From contig DATDVH010000070.1 in the NCBI GenBank assembly GCA_035290045.1, positions 1-30,310 on the forward strand: 30,310 nucleotides of DNA, read 5' to 3'. Each line of letters starts with the position of its first letter. The first letter of the stretch is position 1. The notes beneath the pieces are model-generated. The model did not search any database. It saw nothing but the letters and a program-made list of their open reading frames with translations, and was not told the DNA's origin. This document shows, one piece after another, positions 1 through 8,798 of this stretch. The stretch is from DATDVH01 sp035290045. Its GTDB lineage: Bacteria; Patescibacteriota; Microgenomatia; UBA1406; HO2-37-13b. The translations under genes and the position numbers were made by a program.

Positions 1-138
1 ATCATCAAAATTGCCTGAAAGCAATGTGTCAAGATTGATCTCATCACCGACTGCATGAGGAAGTCTGTCTACATAAATATCATCATTTTCTTTGACTAAG
101 TATTGTTTCCCACCTGTTTTTACTACTGCCATCTTCAT
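1..138 (-). CDS. rplU: 50S ribosomal protein L21 (bL21), N-terminal 46 residues; cut by window edge
   Basis: This is the first part of large-subunit ribosomal protein bL21, which binds 23S rRNA. The window shows 46 codons and then runs off the left edge. The translation begins MKMAVVKTGGKQYLVKEND and continues with a GDEI segment, matching the bL21 start (AVIKTGGKQYRV...GDEV). Two in-frame ATGs lie close together, at 138 and 132. The first is preferred because a TATACT box ends 7 nt upstream of it. rodA ends 64 bp upstream on the same strand, but the promoter in between suggests separate expression. The missing C-terminal half cannot be assessed. Identification is confident; the exact start is less so. 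Confidence 0.93.
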   Translation of the reverse strand, partial: MKMAVVKTGGKQYLVKENDDIYVDRLPHAVGDEINLDTLLSGNFDD

Positions 139-145
139 ACATGAT

Positions 146-174
146 AGTATACATAATTCATCATAAAATAACAA
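146..174 (-). promoter_or_regulatory. Promoter of rplU, predicted leaderless
   Basis: On the minus strand TTGTTA (174-169), a 17-bp spacer and TATACT (151-146) form a sigma70-type promoter. The -10 box ends 7 nt before the ATG at 138, so transcription should start at or almost at the start codon. The same two hexamers with the same spacer recur in front of mntA. Confidence 0.6.
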
Positions 175-202
175 TGGAAAATTCTCATAAAAAAATAGCA
201 TC

Positions 203-1255
203 TTATAGAGACATTGCCAAACCAAAAAGCATCATGGTGCTCACGATGGATGACCCGCCATAAGAGATCAGAAGTAAAGGAATCCCTGCAATAGGAAGAA
301 GCCCAAGATTCATCCCAATATTAATACTCACATGAGCAATTAAATATATAAGAGAGCTTGTCAAGAATAAAAAATTAAAACTGCCTTTCTGACTGCGTTG
401 TATTTTTTGTATTAGACGATACGCGATAATACCATACAGAACAATAACAATGATTCCTCCTATGAAACCAAACTGTTCAACAAGAGAAGCATATGCAAAA
501 TCAGTAGCATTTTCAGGTAAGAAAAGAAAACGAGACTGTGTCCCTTGTCCCAATCCTCTACCAAAAAACCCTCCTGAACCAATCGTAATGATAGATTGAA
601 TAAGGTTATAAGAAATGCCATCCGGGTCAGCCGAGGGTTCAATAAAACTCACAATTCGGTTCTTTTGATACTCTGCAAGAAAATGCCATACAAGGGGAGT
701 GACACTCAAGAAAAAAATGGCAGAATACAAAAAATATTTTGGGGGAAAACGAGAAAAAAAAATTATACTCACATATATTAAGAGATATACGATTGAAGAC
801 CCGAGATCTGGCTGCATAAACACTATAAAAATGGGAGGAATAAAAATCAAAAAACTTATCATTATTTTTTTCATATTTTTGATAATTGCTTCAGTTTTTA
901 CGAGACTTACTGAAAAAAAATGAGCGATATATATGATAAAAAATGTTTTTAGAAACTCAGACGGCTGAAAGTTGAAGAAATAAAGATCAATCCATCGACG
1001 TGATCCTCTAATTGATTCGCCAAAAAAAAAGCCAAAAATAAGAAGTCCCACACTGAGGCAATAAAAAAAGAGTGTATTTAAGCGAAAAAAACGTATACCT
1101 ATGCGATAAAAAATAAATAAAGAAAGAAACCCCATGAAAAAATAAAGCAACTGACTACGCAAAAAACTATTTTTACTCCCTAAAATAGTAAAAAAACTAA
1201 ATGCCGAAAGCGATATGAGACAAAAAAGAATAACGAAGTCAAACTTTTTTTTCAT
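203..1255 (-). CDS. rodA: SEDS peptidoglycan glycosyltransferase RodA
   Basis: This is a polytopic membrane glycan polymerase of the SEDS family (FtsW/RodA/SpoVE), which polymerises lipid II with a class B PBP partner. At 350 aa it is about the family length and has around ten hydrophobic segments. Visible family motifs are GSRRWIDL...QPSE, QPDLGSS, GRGLGQGTQ followed by FLPENATDFAYA (the Asp is the proposed catalytic residue) and the C-terminal GIPLLLISYGGSS. It starts 5 bp after the ileS stop, so the two are almost certainly co-transcribed. A second SEDS protein sits at 12653-13756 inside the division genes, so this copy, placed outside them, is taken as the elongation (RodA) member. The FtsW/RodA assignment rests on context, because the motifs are shared. 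Confidence 0.88.
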   Translation of the reverse strand: MKKKFDFVILFCLISLSAFSFFTILGSKNSFLRSQLLYFFMGFLSLFIFYRIGIRFFRLNTLFFYCLSVGLLIFGFFFGESIRGSRRWIDLYFFNFQPSEFLKTFFIIYIAHFFSVSLVKTEAIIKNMKKIMISFLIFIPPIFIVFMQPDLGSSIVYLLIYVSIIFFSRFPPKYFLYSAIFFLSVTPLVWHFLAEYQKNRIVSFIEPSADPDGISYNLIQSIITIGSGGFFGRGLGQGTQSRFLFLPENATDFAYASLVEQFGFIGGIIVIVLYGIIAYRLIQKIQRSQKGSFNFLFLTSSLIYLIAHVSINIGMNLGLLPIAGIPLLLISYGGSSIVSTMMLFGLAMSL

Positions 1256-1260
1256 GTAAA

Positions 1261-4113
1261 CTATGAATGTATCGCCCTTGAGACGAATGAACGAACTTTT
1301 TCAATGCTCAATTGTGTGCCTTTTGTAATGCTTTTAGCCATTATTTTGGCTTTTATATATGCTTCATGTTGTACTGGATAATGCGGGATGAAAGCGGTAA
1401 TATACTCATTCGGCATTAGCCCTTGTTTCTTCCGTTCTAGCTGAATAGTGCGAACAATTTCTCTTGCTTCACCCATCGCAACATCTTGATTAGAGGCTGA
1501 AATATCTCCTGATACGGCGTAATTTTTTTCTCCTGTTTTATATTTTAATTCATAAACATTAGTTTCTACTTCGACTATTTTTTCTATTTCTGACTCAAGA
1601 GGTTGCGGTTCGGAATAATATATTACTTTTAATGGCATTCTTACTTTTACTCCACTCTCTTTTCTTAAATTATGAATTGCTGAAGATACTTTACGACCTA
1701 TTTCCATTTGTTCTTCTAATATTTTGCTATAAAGTTTTTCAGTATATTCTGACCATTGAGATAAATGAACAGAGCTCTCCCCAGTCAAATTTTGATATAT
1801 TTCCTCGCTTACGAAAGGAATAATCGGTGCCAGTGATCTTACATATTCTTTCAGTACAAACCAGAGGGTTTGATAGGCGTTATTTTTATCCTTCAAATCA
1901 GTGGAGGTTGGACCCACCCGCGATCGTATATTCCTCACATACCATGATGATAAGTCCTTCATAAAGAGATGTGCTAAACCTACAGCTTCCATAGTGTCAT
2001 AACAAGCATAACTATTTTCAGCAAGATTTCTTAAATACCCATTCAATCGAGAAAGTATCCATCTGTCGAGTATATGAGGAGAAGTAGTAATCTTCCCGTC
2101 TGGTTTCCAGTTATCAGCAATCGCATAGGTAATGAAAAAATTATATACATTCCATAATATTAGAAGAAATCTATTTTGATCGCGGTAGATCGCTTCTGAA
2201 ATACGAATATCTTCACCTCTCATGACAGGACTCCCCAGTAAATACAAACGCAATGCATCGCCACCATATTTCTCCAATAATTCTTTTGGGTCAGGATAAT
2301 TACCATAATTTTTACTCATTTTCCGTCCATCAGTCCCTAATATCACCCCTGTCACTAATACATTCTTCGCTAAAATATTTTTCTTTTTATCCTTTAACAA
2401 ATCAAGTCCTACTGCCAAAACATGCAGTACATAAAACCACGCTCGTATCTGTCCTGTATATTCAGTGATAAAATCCGGAGGAAAAAAAGTTTCAAGTCTC
2501 TTTGCCTTATCAAAAGGATAGTGATGCTCTGCGAAAGATGCTGATCCAGCTTCTATCCAGCTATCTAATACCTCACTCACCCGTGTTGTTTTTTTTCCGC
2601 AGGCATCGCAGATAACTGTAATTCTATCTATATTTGGTTTGTGTAGATCAGTTATTTTTTGACCAGATTTTTTTTCAAGCTCCTCTATCGACTCTGGTAC
2701 AAAACGCTCTCCACATTCACATTCCCATACCGGTACTGGTGATCCCCAATACCTGCTTCTTGAGATACACCAATCAGGCGCTGACTCCATGCTTTTTAAG
2801 AATCGACCATACTTAAAATGCGCCGGAAACCAGTGAATATATTCATTTGCCTTTTTAAGTTGTGGCTTAAGCCGTTGTACATCAATATACCATGCATTTT
2901 GAGGAGCATAATAAAGACGAGTATGACACCGCCAACAAGTAGGAATTGAATGTGTGTACGTATCCTCACGATACATCAGTCCTCTTTTTTTTAAATCATG
3001 ATTTACAGCCGTATTCGCATCAAGATAATACATATTTTTAAACCTTCCATCAACTGTAATCACTCCATTCTCATCCAAATGGGTTACTATCTGAATACTA
3101 TTTTTTTGCATGGCGACAAGATCTTCCTCTCCATACGCGGCTAAAGTAACTATACCAGTCCCCTCATCTGCCGTTACAAACTTATCGGTAACAATCTGAT
3201 ATGCTTTTTTATCTGACTCAATCGTGTGAAAATTGAAACTTGGAGTAAAACGCATACCGTTCAAATCAGATCCTCTATATTTTTGAACAACTTTATAGGG
3301 TTCTTTCTTAAGTATTTTCAATGTTGACTCAGCAAGTATATAAAACTCACCTCCCTGCGACACTCTAACATATGTGATATCAGGGTGAACCGCAAGCGCC
3401 ATAGTTACTATTTTATTCCACGGAGTCGTAGACCACGCAAGAAAAAAAGTATTTTTCTCATCAGCGAGCTGGAACTTGTATACATTTGCAGGTTCTGATA
3501 CATCTTTATAATTATCTTGATCCATCGCTACTTCAAAATTAGATATTGGAGTCGCACAATGCGGACAATATAATGATACTCGCAAACCCTTATAAATCAA
3601 ATCTTTTTTATAGAGAGCATGAAAAACCCACATCACGGTCTCCATATATGAAAGATCCATGGTTTTGTAGGCATTTTTGAAATCAACCCATCGCCCCACA
3701 TGGTCAATGTACCATTCCCATTCTGTTGAAACCTCACTCACATAACGCTTACACTGCGCGATAAACTTTTTTATGCCTACTTTCTCTTCTATATCTTTCT
3801 TACGTATAATGTGCAACGTCTGCTCCACCTTATTCTCTGCTGGCAATCCATGACAGTCCCATCCCCAGACCCTTCTGACATTATATCCATTCATAGTATA
3901 ATAGCGGGGGAATACATCCTTGGGAATACTTGAGAGCAAACTCCCATAATGAGGAAGTCCTGTGATAAAAGGAGGACCATCTAAAAAAGTCCATTCTCCT
4001 TTTGGAGATTTTTTCTCAAGACTTTTTTCAAAAATCTTATTTTTTTTCCAGAATGCGAGAATTTTATCCTCTATTGCTGGAAAGTTTGGATGAGGATCAA
4101 CTGATTTGAACAT
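1261..4113 (-). CDS. ileS: Isoleucyl-tRNA synthetase, type-2 (eukaryote-like) form
   Basis: This class I synthetase charges tRNA-Ile. The 950-aa product starts at the Rossmann fold with GPPFITGLPHYGS (residues 46-58), where the HIGH box reads HYGS. It has a CP1 editing domain starting near STTPW (residues 228-232), zinc-type pairs CPHC (183), CWRC (393) and CDAC (502), and the KMSKN loop at 598-602. The C-terminus lacks the bacterial type-1 zinc finger and carries the extra domain typical of type-2 enzymes (GEAREIVRTIQ...). Odd features are the last His of HIGH changed to Ser and an editing site reading GTGIVTLAAYGEED instead of the usual GTGxVHxAP. It has its own promoter and rodA follows 5 bp later. 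Identity is secure. Confidence 0.96.
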   Translation of the reverse strand: MFKSVDPHPNFPAIEDKILAFWKKNKIFEKSLEKKSPKGEWTFLDGPPFITGLPHYGSLLSSIPKDVFPRYYTMNGYNVRRVWGWDCHGLPAENKVEQTLHIIRKKDIEEKVGIKKFIAQCKRYVSEVSTEWEWYIDHVGRWVDFKNAYKTMDLSYMETVMWVFHALYKKDLIYKGLRVSLYCPHCATPISNFEVAMDQDNYKDVSEPANVYKFQLADEKNTFFLAWSTTPWNKIVTMALAVHPDITYVRVSQGGEFYILAESTLKILKKEPYKVVQKYRGSDLNGMRFTPSFNFHTIESDKKAYQIVTDKFVTADEGTGIVTLAAYGEEDLVAMQKNSIQIVTHLDENGVITVDGRFKNMYYLDANTAVNHDLKKRGLMYREDTYTHSIPTCWRCHTRLYYAPQNAWYIDVQRLKPQLKKANEYIHWFPAHFKYGRFLKSMESAPDWCISRSRYWGSPVPVWECECGERFVPESIEELEKKSGQKITDLHKPNIDRITVICDACGKKTTRVSEVLDSWIEAGSASFAEHHYPFDKAKRLETFFPPDFITEYTGQIRAWFYVLHVLAVGLDLLKDKKKNILAKNVLVTGVILGTDGRKMSKNYGNYPDPKELLEKYGGDALRLYLLGSPVMRGEDIRISEAIYRDQNRFLLILWNVYNFFITYAIADNWKPDGKITTSPHILDRWILSRLNGYLRNLAENSYACYDTMEAVGLAHLFMKDLSSWYVRNIRSRVGPTSTDLKDKNNAYQTLWFVLKEYVRSLAPIIPFVSEEIYQNLTGESSVHLSQWSEYTEKLYSKILEEQMEIGRKVSSAIHNLRKESGVKVRMPLKVIYYSEPQPLESEIEKIVEVETNVYELKYKTGEKNYAVSGDISASNQDVAMGEAREIVRTIQLERKKQGLMPNEYITAFIPHYPVQHEAYIKAKIMAKSITKGTQLSIEKVRSFVSRAIHS

Positions 4114-4121
4114 ACTACATC

Positions 4122-4150
4122 ATTCTATCAATAGAAGAGCAATTATGCAA
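4122..4150 (-). promoter_or_regulatory. Promoter of ileS-rodA, predicted leaderless
   Basis: TTGCAT (4150-4145), a 17-bp spacer and TAGAAT (4127-4122) lie on the minus strand, and the -10 box ends 8 nt before the ileS ATG at 4113. No Shine-Dalgarno sequence is visible. The remainder of the 168-bp gap (4151-4281) shows only a weak 6-bp inverted repeat (GTATCA at 4186, TGATAC at 4204) and no RNA gene. Confidence 0.6.
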
Positions 4151-4281
4151 TGTAACACAAAGGTTTTTTTTATTTCGCCAAACGAGTATCAACCAACCTT
4201 ATATGATACAAATATGAGGTAATATCTTCTCTTGTGGGTTAAACGGTTGACCTGAAAATACAAACACGGATTTTAATTTCT

Positions 4282-5946
4282 TTACTCAATAAATCCTTCT
4301 CTTTTCAGATTTTTTAACACTGCGGGTATCTCTGTATTTTTAATATATACATCTCTTGCCAGATTAAAAGAAGATGGCGACTGTCTGATAACCACAGAGG
4401 GTATGTATTCAACCCGCGTATATGTATCCTTCATCCAATCAACAAAAAAAGCTCCAAACTGCAAAGCAGGAGTCTGGAAGATAGAAGCATCCTGCCGGTA
4501 AATAATGAGTTTTGGAGGATGCTTTTCAAATTGTTGAATAAAAGCTTTTTTTAAAATTTTGTTTTCTGAAAATTGCGGCAGGAGATGAACAAATTTACCG
4601 GGAAGACGTGCTTTTTTGACAAAAAATATCTCATGAGGTTCGTAAGGACCAACCCAATAATAATCATTCTTATTCAACACACGATCAATAAAATCTGCAG
4701 TTCTGGATATATCATTGATAGAAGGCATCATTTGCGTATATCTAAGATAAAATTTATTATACGTATTTTGACCTAAAAAAATAAAAGTAAAAAGTAAAAG
4801 TATAATGAGCAACACCCTTGCTACTTTCTTTATATCGCCTACGCTCTGTTCATCTGATTTGATTACTCGTAAAAAATATAATGATACAAAAGACGATATC
4901 GTACCAAGCATGAGAAATAATCCAACCTGATAATCAGCCTCATTAATAGACTGCACATTACTTCTCGGCGCAGAAAACGATAGTACAAAGAAAAAAATGA
5001 ACCCAACCAGAAAGTTTCTAGAAAATAGCAATATAAGAAGAACCAAGCTACTCAAAGCTGCAAGAGTGTCTATAGGAAAATACATATTCACTTCCCTAAT
5101 CCGTGAAAGGAGCGGAGTATACCCTGTATAAAAATTAAAAATAAGAGTATAGGCAAACTTAAGTGGGTTAAAATACTTACCCTTTACATAATGAGGTATT
5201 GATATGTATTGATTCACATTGTATACAAAATTAAAATAGTGAAAATCACTCAAAGTGCCTGTCGCAAAAAGATAGAAAAAATACAAAAAATAAGGAGCTC
5301 CAATCAGTATTATAAATAAAACAATGCGCCTTGGATTAAACCCAACCAAGTACAGATGCCATATATATAAAACAAGAGCAAGATAAGAAAAGGCAAGAGA
5401 GGAAAATACTAAAAGAAAGGTGAGAAAAGATGATACTATCAGAACTCCAAAATGTGCCTTTTTTTTGATAGTCTCAACGAGCAGAATCCAAAAAACCATT
5501 GAGAAAAAAAGTGATGCAAGACTATCAGCCACATAGAGATGAAGCCAAAAATAAACTGCTATCAAGGGATAGAGTATAAAAAACCCCACGTAATACGGAT
5601 ACATTTCCTTTGACTTTTTCCGTATCCAAAGAGCTAATACAGACAAAACAATACACGTAAAAAATGCCCACCACAGACGGAAGAGAACAAATGATTTGAA
5701 AGAAAAAAGAAGAAGAAATGATGCAAGATACCAACCCAATGGCATGTGATGATCAAAAAATTCTTTGTAAGGAAGTCTTCCTTCCAAAATAAATTTACCG
5801 CCAAGTATATTAACAAACTCATCAGGATATGGCATGTATGAAGAATTTATATAGAAAATAAAAAAGATCGTAAAAAAAATAAGCACCTCTTTCCAATAGT
5901 GCCTTAAAAACCTCCGATACCTCTGTAGTACAAAAAAGTGTGTCAT
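4282..5946 (-). CDS. Membrane glycosyltransferase, GT39/ArnT-PMT-like
   Basis: This is a 554-aa polytopic membrane protein of the dolichyl/undecaprenyl-phosphate sugar transferase type (GT-C fold, PMT_2/GT39-like). After an N-terminal membrane segment there is an extracytoplasmic loop with the acidic pair PDE (near residue 41) and then GGKFILEGRLPYKEFFDHHMP. That is the typical first-loop pattern of this family, in which the acidic residue is catalytic. Roughly ten further hydrophobic segments follow, ending near residue 400, and the last 150 residues are soluble and presumably outside the membrane. Acceptor and sugar donor cannot be read from sequence. It stands as a single gene with its own -10 box, between the ftsZ group and ileS. 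A role in surface glycan or glycoprotein decoration is an inference. Confidence 0.75.
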   Translation of the reverse strand: MTHFFVLQRYRRFLRHYWKEVLIFFTIFFIFYINSSYMPYPDEFVNILGGKFILEGRLPYKEFFDHHMPLGWYLASFLLLFSFKSFVLFRLWWAFFTCIVLSVLALWIRKKSKEMYPYYVGFFILYPLIAVYFWLHLYVADSLASLFFSMVFWILLVETIKKKAHFGVLIVSSFLTFLLVFSSLAFSYLALVLYIWHLYLVGFNPRRIVLFIILIGAPYFLYFFYLFATGTLSDFHYFNFVYNVNQYISIPHYVKGKYFNPLKFAYTLIFNFYTGYTPLLSRIREVNMYFPIDTLAALSSLVLLILLFSRNFLVGFIFFFVLSFSAPRSNVQSINEADYQVGLFLMLGTISSFVSLYFLRVIKSDEQSVGDIKKVARVLLIILLLFTFIFLGQNTYNKFYLRYTQMMPSINDISRTADFIDRVLNKNDYYWVGPYEPHEIFFVKKARLPGKFVHLLPQFSENKILKKAFIQQFEKHPPKLIIYRQDASIFQTPALQFGAFFVDWMKDTYTRVEYIPSVVIRQSPSSFNLARDVYIKNTEIPAVLKNLKREGFIE

Positions 5947-5954
5947 TTTAGATT

Positions 5955-5960
5955 ATTATA
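5955..5960 (-). promoter_or_regulatory. -10 box of the glycosyltransferase gene, predicted leaderless
   Basis: A perfect TATAAT lies on the minus strand and ends 8 nt before the ATG at 5946. No convincing -35 hexamer is seen at 16-18 bp spacing. Confidence 0.5.
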
Positions 5961-5992
5961 CTGAGAAATACCTCATTATTACACAGATATGC

Positions 5993-6481
5993 CTATTCGC
6001 CCATGTATGATGGAATATCTGCTATGAGCGTTTCTTTTGTTTGATCTTTATCCAATCGTTCAATTGCGATAACTGTGCGCTTTTTCAAAGACTCATGTAC
6101 AGCGTATCGTGCTCCCATCCTCTTGGCATGGGCAATAACATGAATAAGTTCTTTATGGTAGTGCTTGCCAAAATTAACTCCTGAACAACAAATCACTATG
6201 CAGGGTTTTTGTTGCCCATCATCAGAATACACTACTATATCAACTAACTGTTTAGATACATGACGATCAACGGGAACATCAATAACAATACGATTAAGAG
6301 AATATCCATAGACCTCAAGTAAATCGGCAAGCACAGCTACTCGTACTGCAACGTGAGGATTGTGTGGATTTTTGTAAATTTTGTGAATTGAATATTTATC
6401 TATTGTATCGTCTCTGATAAAAATAAGAAGCCCTAAATCCGTATCAGTAATGATAGTTTCTTGTGGCAACTGATATAACAT
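5993..6481 (-). CDS. HSDR_N-like (restriction endonuclease fold) protein with lost catalytic motif
   Basis: This 162-aa protein resembles the stand-alone N-terminal domain of type I restriction R subunits (HSDR_N_2 type, PD-(D/E)XK fold). The expected order is present: a helix with VRVAVLADLLEVYGY, then QLVDIVVY (Asp81 in the catalytic-Asp position), a central strand KPCIVICCSG, a helix, and GARYAVHE. The strand that normally reads IVECK reads IVICCS, so the catalytic Glu and Lys are replaced by Cys98 and Ser100. The protein is therefore probably not a nuclease. No HsdM, HsdS or motor domain is nearby. It begins 11 bp after the DUF2130 gene and is likely the last gene of the murG-to-ftsZ group. 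Fold assignment is by motif reading only; function is unknown. Confidence 0.6.
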   Translation of the reverse strand: MLYQLPQETIITDTDLGLLIFIRDDTIDKYSIHKIYKNPHNPHVAVRVAVLADLLEVYGYSLNRIVIDVPVDRHVSKQLVDIVVYSDDGQQKPCIVICCSGVNFGKHYHKELIHVIAHAKRMGARYAVHESLKKRTVIAIERLDKDQTKETLIADIPSYMGE

Positions 6482-6492
6482 ATATTCAAATA

Positions 6493-7647
6493 TTACTTTA
6501 ATCCTTCGGCTAATTCCAAACTTGATATTTTTGGAAGCGAATCACCGATCACTCCTTCTATATGACCATAAAAACTTGAAGTACTTTCAATAACTCTCTG
6601 AATTTCTTTCTCTCTTCGCCCCCATATTTTTTGAATTGCTCGTTTTTCAGATTCAAGGTTACTTCTCATTGAATTAAAAGTTGAAATAATATTATCAATT
6701 TTATTTCCAAATTGACTACTAGAAATGTATTTATAGAGATATTCCATTTTTTCTCCCTTCCCAACTTCTGTTTGCTTGATGGACCTAATTTCAATCAACT
6801 GTCTTCTGATCATACGTAGCATTGGGATAACATATTGATATTCAACAATCCACACTCCTTGCATTAGTGAAAAACAATTCACCTCTGCAGGCACTATTCT
6901 TACTACAAGTATAGCGACGTCAGCTCCTACTATTCCTTTATCTTCTTTTAATTTCATTATCCATTTCTGTTCAAAAGGTTTCGTCGTATTTTTTGACTCC
7001 CATACAATTACTCCCGCTTTCTGGCCATATTGATTATTCACCGTATGAATAAGATCTGCGCCGCGTATACCTGTAGGCACATCGTGTATCACATCTGAAG
7101 GAAAACGTTCACGTAAAATTCTTCTCAAATCCATCTCTTGCACGTCTCCTTGAATTTGCATGGATCCCTGTTCTGATTTTCTCTTGAGATCTTCAATGGT
7201 TTTTTTCATCATTTCGTTTTTTTTCTCACTTTCAAGCATTTTAAGCCGATACTCTTCAGCTTGTGTCTGGAGTGCCGTTTCAACTGCTTTTTTACGTTCC
7301 TCATCAACTCTTCGCGCTACCGTAAGTTCAAATTTTTTCTTTTCTTCCTCAAGCGCTCTATTTGCTCTCCGAAGTTCAAGCTCTTTTGATTTGAATTCTT
7401 CAATCTCTTTTCCTTGCTCTGCTAATTGATTATGCGTATCCCTTAATTGCGTTTCCATTCTCTTCTGTGCCTCTATTTTTGCTTTGTTTAAGAGAAGTAT
7501 TTTTTCATTTTTTTCAAACTCAAACATTTGTTTTTCAAGCTTATCCTCATATTCCTTATGTAGTTGAGTATGAAGCTGTTTCGTGAGGGTCTCAGATAGT
7601 GGAATGAGCTGTCCGCATGAAGGACAAGAGATAGTTTGATCGTTCAT
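6493..7647 (-). CDS. DUF2130 protein: zinc ribbon half, long coiled coil, nuclease-like domain
   Basis: This 384-aa protein matches the DUF2130 architecture. CPSCG (residues 8-12) begins a short zinc-binding stretch, and residues 20-160 are a highly charged Lys/Glu-rich coiled coil. A globular domain follows with GIRGADLIHTV (Asp198), VIVWESKNT (Glu217, Lys219) and WIMKLKEDKGIVGADVAILV. The spaced D...ExK pattern looks like an intact PD-(D/E)XK core, so nuclease activity is plausible though unproven. A second helical region ends the protein. The start lies 5 bp after the ftsZ stop codon, with no promoter between, so it should be co-expressed with FtsZ. The product could act on DNA near division, but this is inference. 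The family assignment is fairly sure; the function is not known. Confidence 0.75.
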   Translation of the reverse strand: MNDQTISCPSCGQLIPLSETLTKQLHTQLHKEYEDKLEKQMFEFEKNEKILLLNKAKIEAQKRMETQLRDTHNQLAEQGKEIEEFKSKELELRRANRALEEEKKKFELTVARRVDEERKKAVETALQTQAEEYRLKMLESEKKNEMMKKTIEDLKRKSEQGSMQIQGDVQEMDLRRILRERFPSDVIHDVPTGIRGADLIHTVNNQYGQKAGVIVWESKNTTKPFEQKWIMKLKEDKGIVGADVAILVVRIVPAEVNCFSLMQGVWIVEYQYVIPMLRMIRRQLIEIRSIKQTEVGKGEKMEYLYKYISSSQFGNKIDNIISTFNSMRSNLESEKRAIQKIWGRREKEIQRVIESTSSFYGHIEGVIGDSLPKISSLELAEGLK

Positions 7648-7652
7648 AATAG

Positions 7653-8759
7653 TTATCGTGTTTTTTTTCTTAAAAAAGTTGGAATGTCAAATTCTTCTTT
7701 TTCTCCTAATAACTCCTCATCTTGTACTACATCAGCGGGTATATCTGTATGCGGAGAAAAATCCTTCACATTATTTTTATTCTTAAGCGCCGCAAGCCGT
7801 AGCTTTCCTTCATCAAATTTGGTCGCAATCACAATCAGCTTTACCTGATCAGCCATATTCTCATCAATTACTGCACCGAAAATGATATCTGCTTCTGGAT
7901 CAACGGTTTTTGCGATGATTGATGCCGCTTCATCTACCTCATGCATAGTTAGATCATGACCCCCCATCACATTGAATAGTACTCCTCGAGCTCCTTCAAT
8001 AGATGTCTCAAGAAGTGGCGATGCAATAGCCTGTTTGATCGCATTGAGAATACGTTTTTCTCCAGTTCCTGTACCAATACCCATAAGAGCGGTTCCCGCA
8101 TTACTCATGATTGATTTTACGTCTGCAAAATCTACATTGATCAAACCAGGTGTAGTAATCAATTCGGCTATACCTTTCACACCTTGGTGAAGTATGGAAT
8201 CAATTTTAGAAAATGCCTGAACAACACTTACTTTATTATCAATCACTTGAAGTACTTTTTGATTGGGAATAACTATAAGGGTATCCACGTTTTCTTTGAG
8301 ATAGCTAATGCCTTCTTCTGCGACCAAACGTCTTTTTGCTCCTTCAAAATCAAATGGTTTAGTCACGACCCCGAGCGTAAGAGCCCCACTTTCCTTTCCA
8401 ATCTCAGCGATGATAGGAGCGGCTCCTGTACCTGTTCCTCCTCCTTCTCCGCAAGCAATAAAAATCATATCAGCTCCAGCAATCGCTTCTTTTATCTTAT
8501 CTTTTGATTCTTCAGCCGCTTTTGCGCCTACTTCAGGGTCTCCTCCTGAACCCAATCCTTTTGTGAGATTTTCTCCTATTTGAATTTTGACATCGGCTTT
8601 GTGATGAAGAAGTGCTTGCGCATCGGTATTCATCGCAATAAACTCAACTCCTGCAATATCATCATTTGTGATCATAGAAGCAATTACATTTCCTCCACCC
8701 CCACCTACTCCCACTACCTTTATTTTTGCGGGTTGTCCGGACTTTGGTTTTATGAACAT
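7653..8759 (-). CDS. ftsZ: Cell division GTPase FtsZ
   Basis: This is the tubulin homologue that polymerises with GTP into the Z-ring at midcell. In 368 aa it has the N-terminal nucleotide-binding GVGGGGGNVI, the tubulin signature GGGTGTG (residues 106-112), the T7 loop with NVDFADVKSIM, and the C-terminal peptide IPTFLRKK that recruits FtsA. The linker between core and tail is short. The gene has a good promoter of its own overlapping the end of ftsA, with an extended -10 box, which would let FtsZ be made in excess of FtsA. A DUF2130 gene follows at 5 bp. Confidence 0.98.
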   Translation of the reverse strand: MFIKPKSGQPAKIKVVGVGGGGGNVIASMITNDDIAGVEFIAMNTDAQALLHHKADVKIQIGENLTKGLGSGGDPEVGAKAAEESKDKIKEAIAGADMIFIACGEGGGTGTGAAPIIAEIGKESGALTLGVVTKPFDFEGAKRRLVAEEGISYLKENVDTLIVIPNQKVLQVIDNKVSVVQAFSKIDSILHQGVKGIAELITTPGLINVDFADVKSIMSNAGTALMGIGTGTGEKRILNAIKQAIASPLLETSIEGARGVLFNVMGGHDLTMHEVDEAASIIAKTVDPEADIIFGAVIDENMADQVKLIVIATKFDEGKLRLAALKNKNNVKDFSPHTDIPADVVQDEELLGEKEEFDIPTFLRKKTR

Positions 8760-8769
8760 ATTAAGAAAG

Positions 8770-8798
8770 ATTATAACAGATGTAGTCTCAATCGTTAA
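8770..8798 (-). promoter_or_regulatory. Promoter of ftsZ within the ftsA 3' end
   Basis: TTAACG (8798-8793, including the ftsA stop codon), a 17-bp spacer and TATAAT (8775-8770) are seen on the minus strand. The -10 is extended (TGTTATAAT). The box ends 10 nt before the ftsZ ATG at 8759, leaving a leader of a few bases at most. Confidence 0.6.

Noticed and set aside
4186..4209. Inverted repeat GTATCA/TGATAC in the gap before ileS, considered as a terminator or tRNA remnant
   Set aside because: Only six base pairs, no U-tract on the minus strand, and no cloverleaf could be folded around it.
5947..5992. TGAG/CTCA hairpin between the HSDR_N-like gene and the glycosyltransferase as a terminator
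   Set aside because: Four-base-pair stem without a U-tract; too weak to support.
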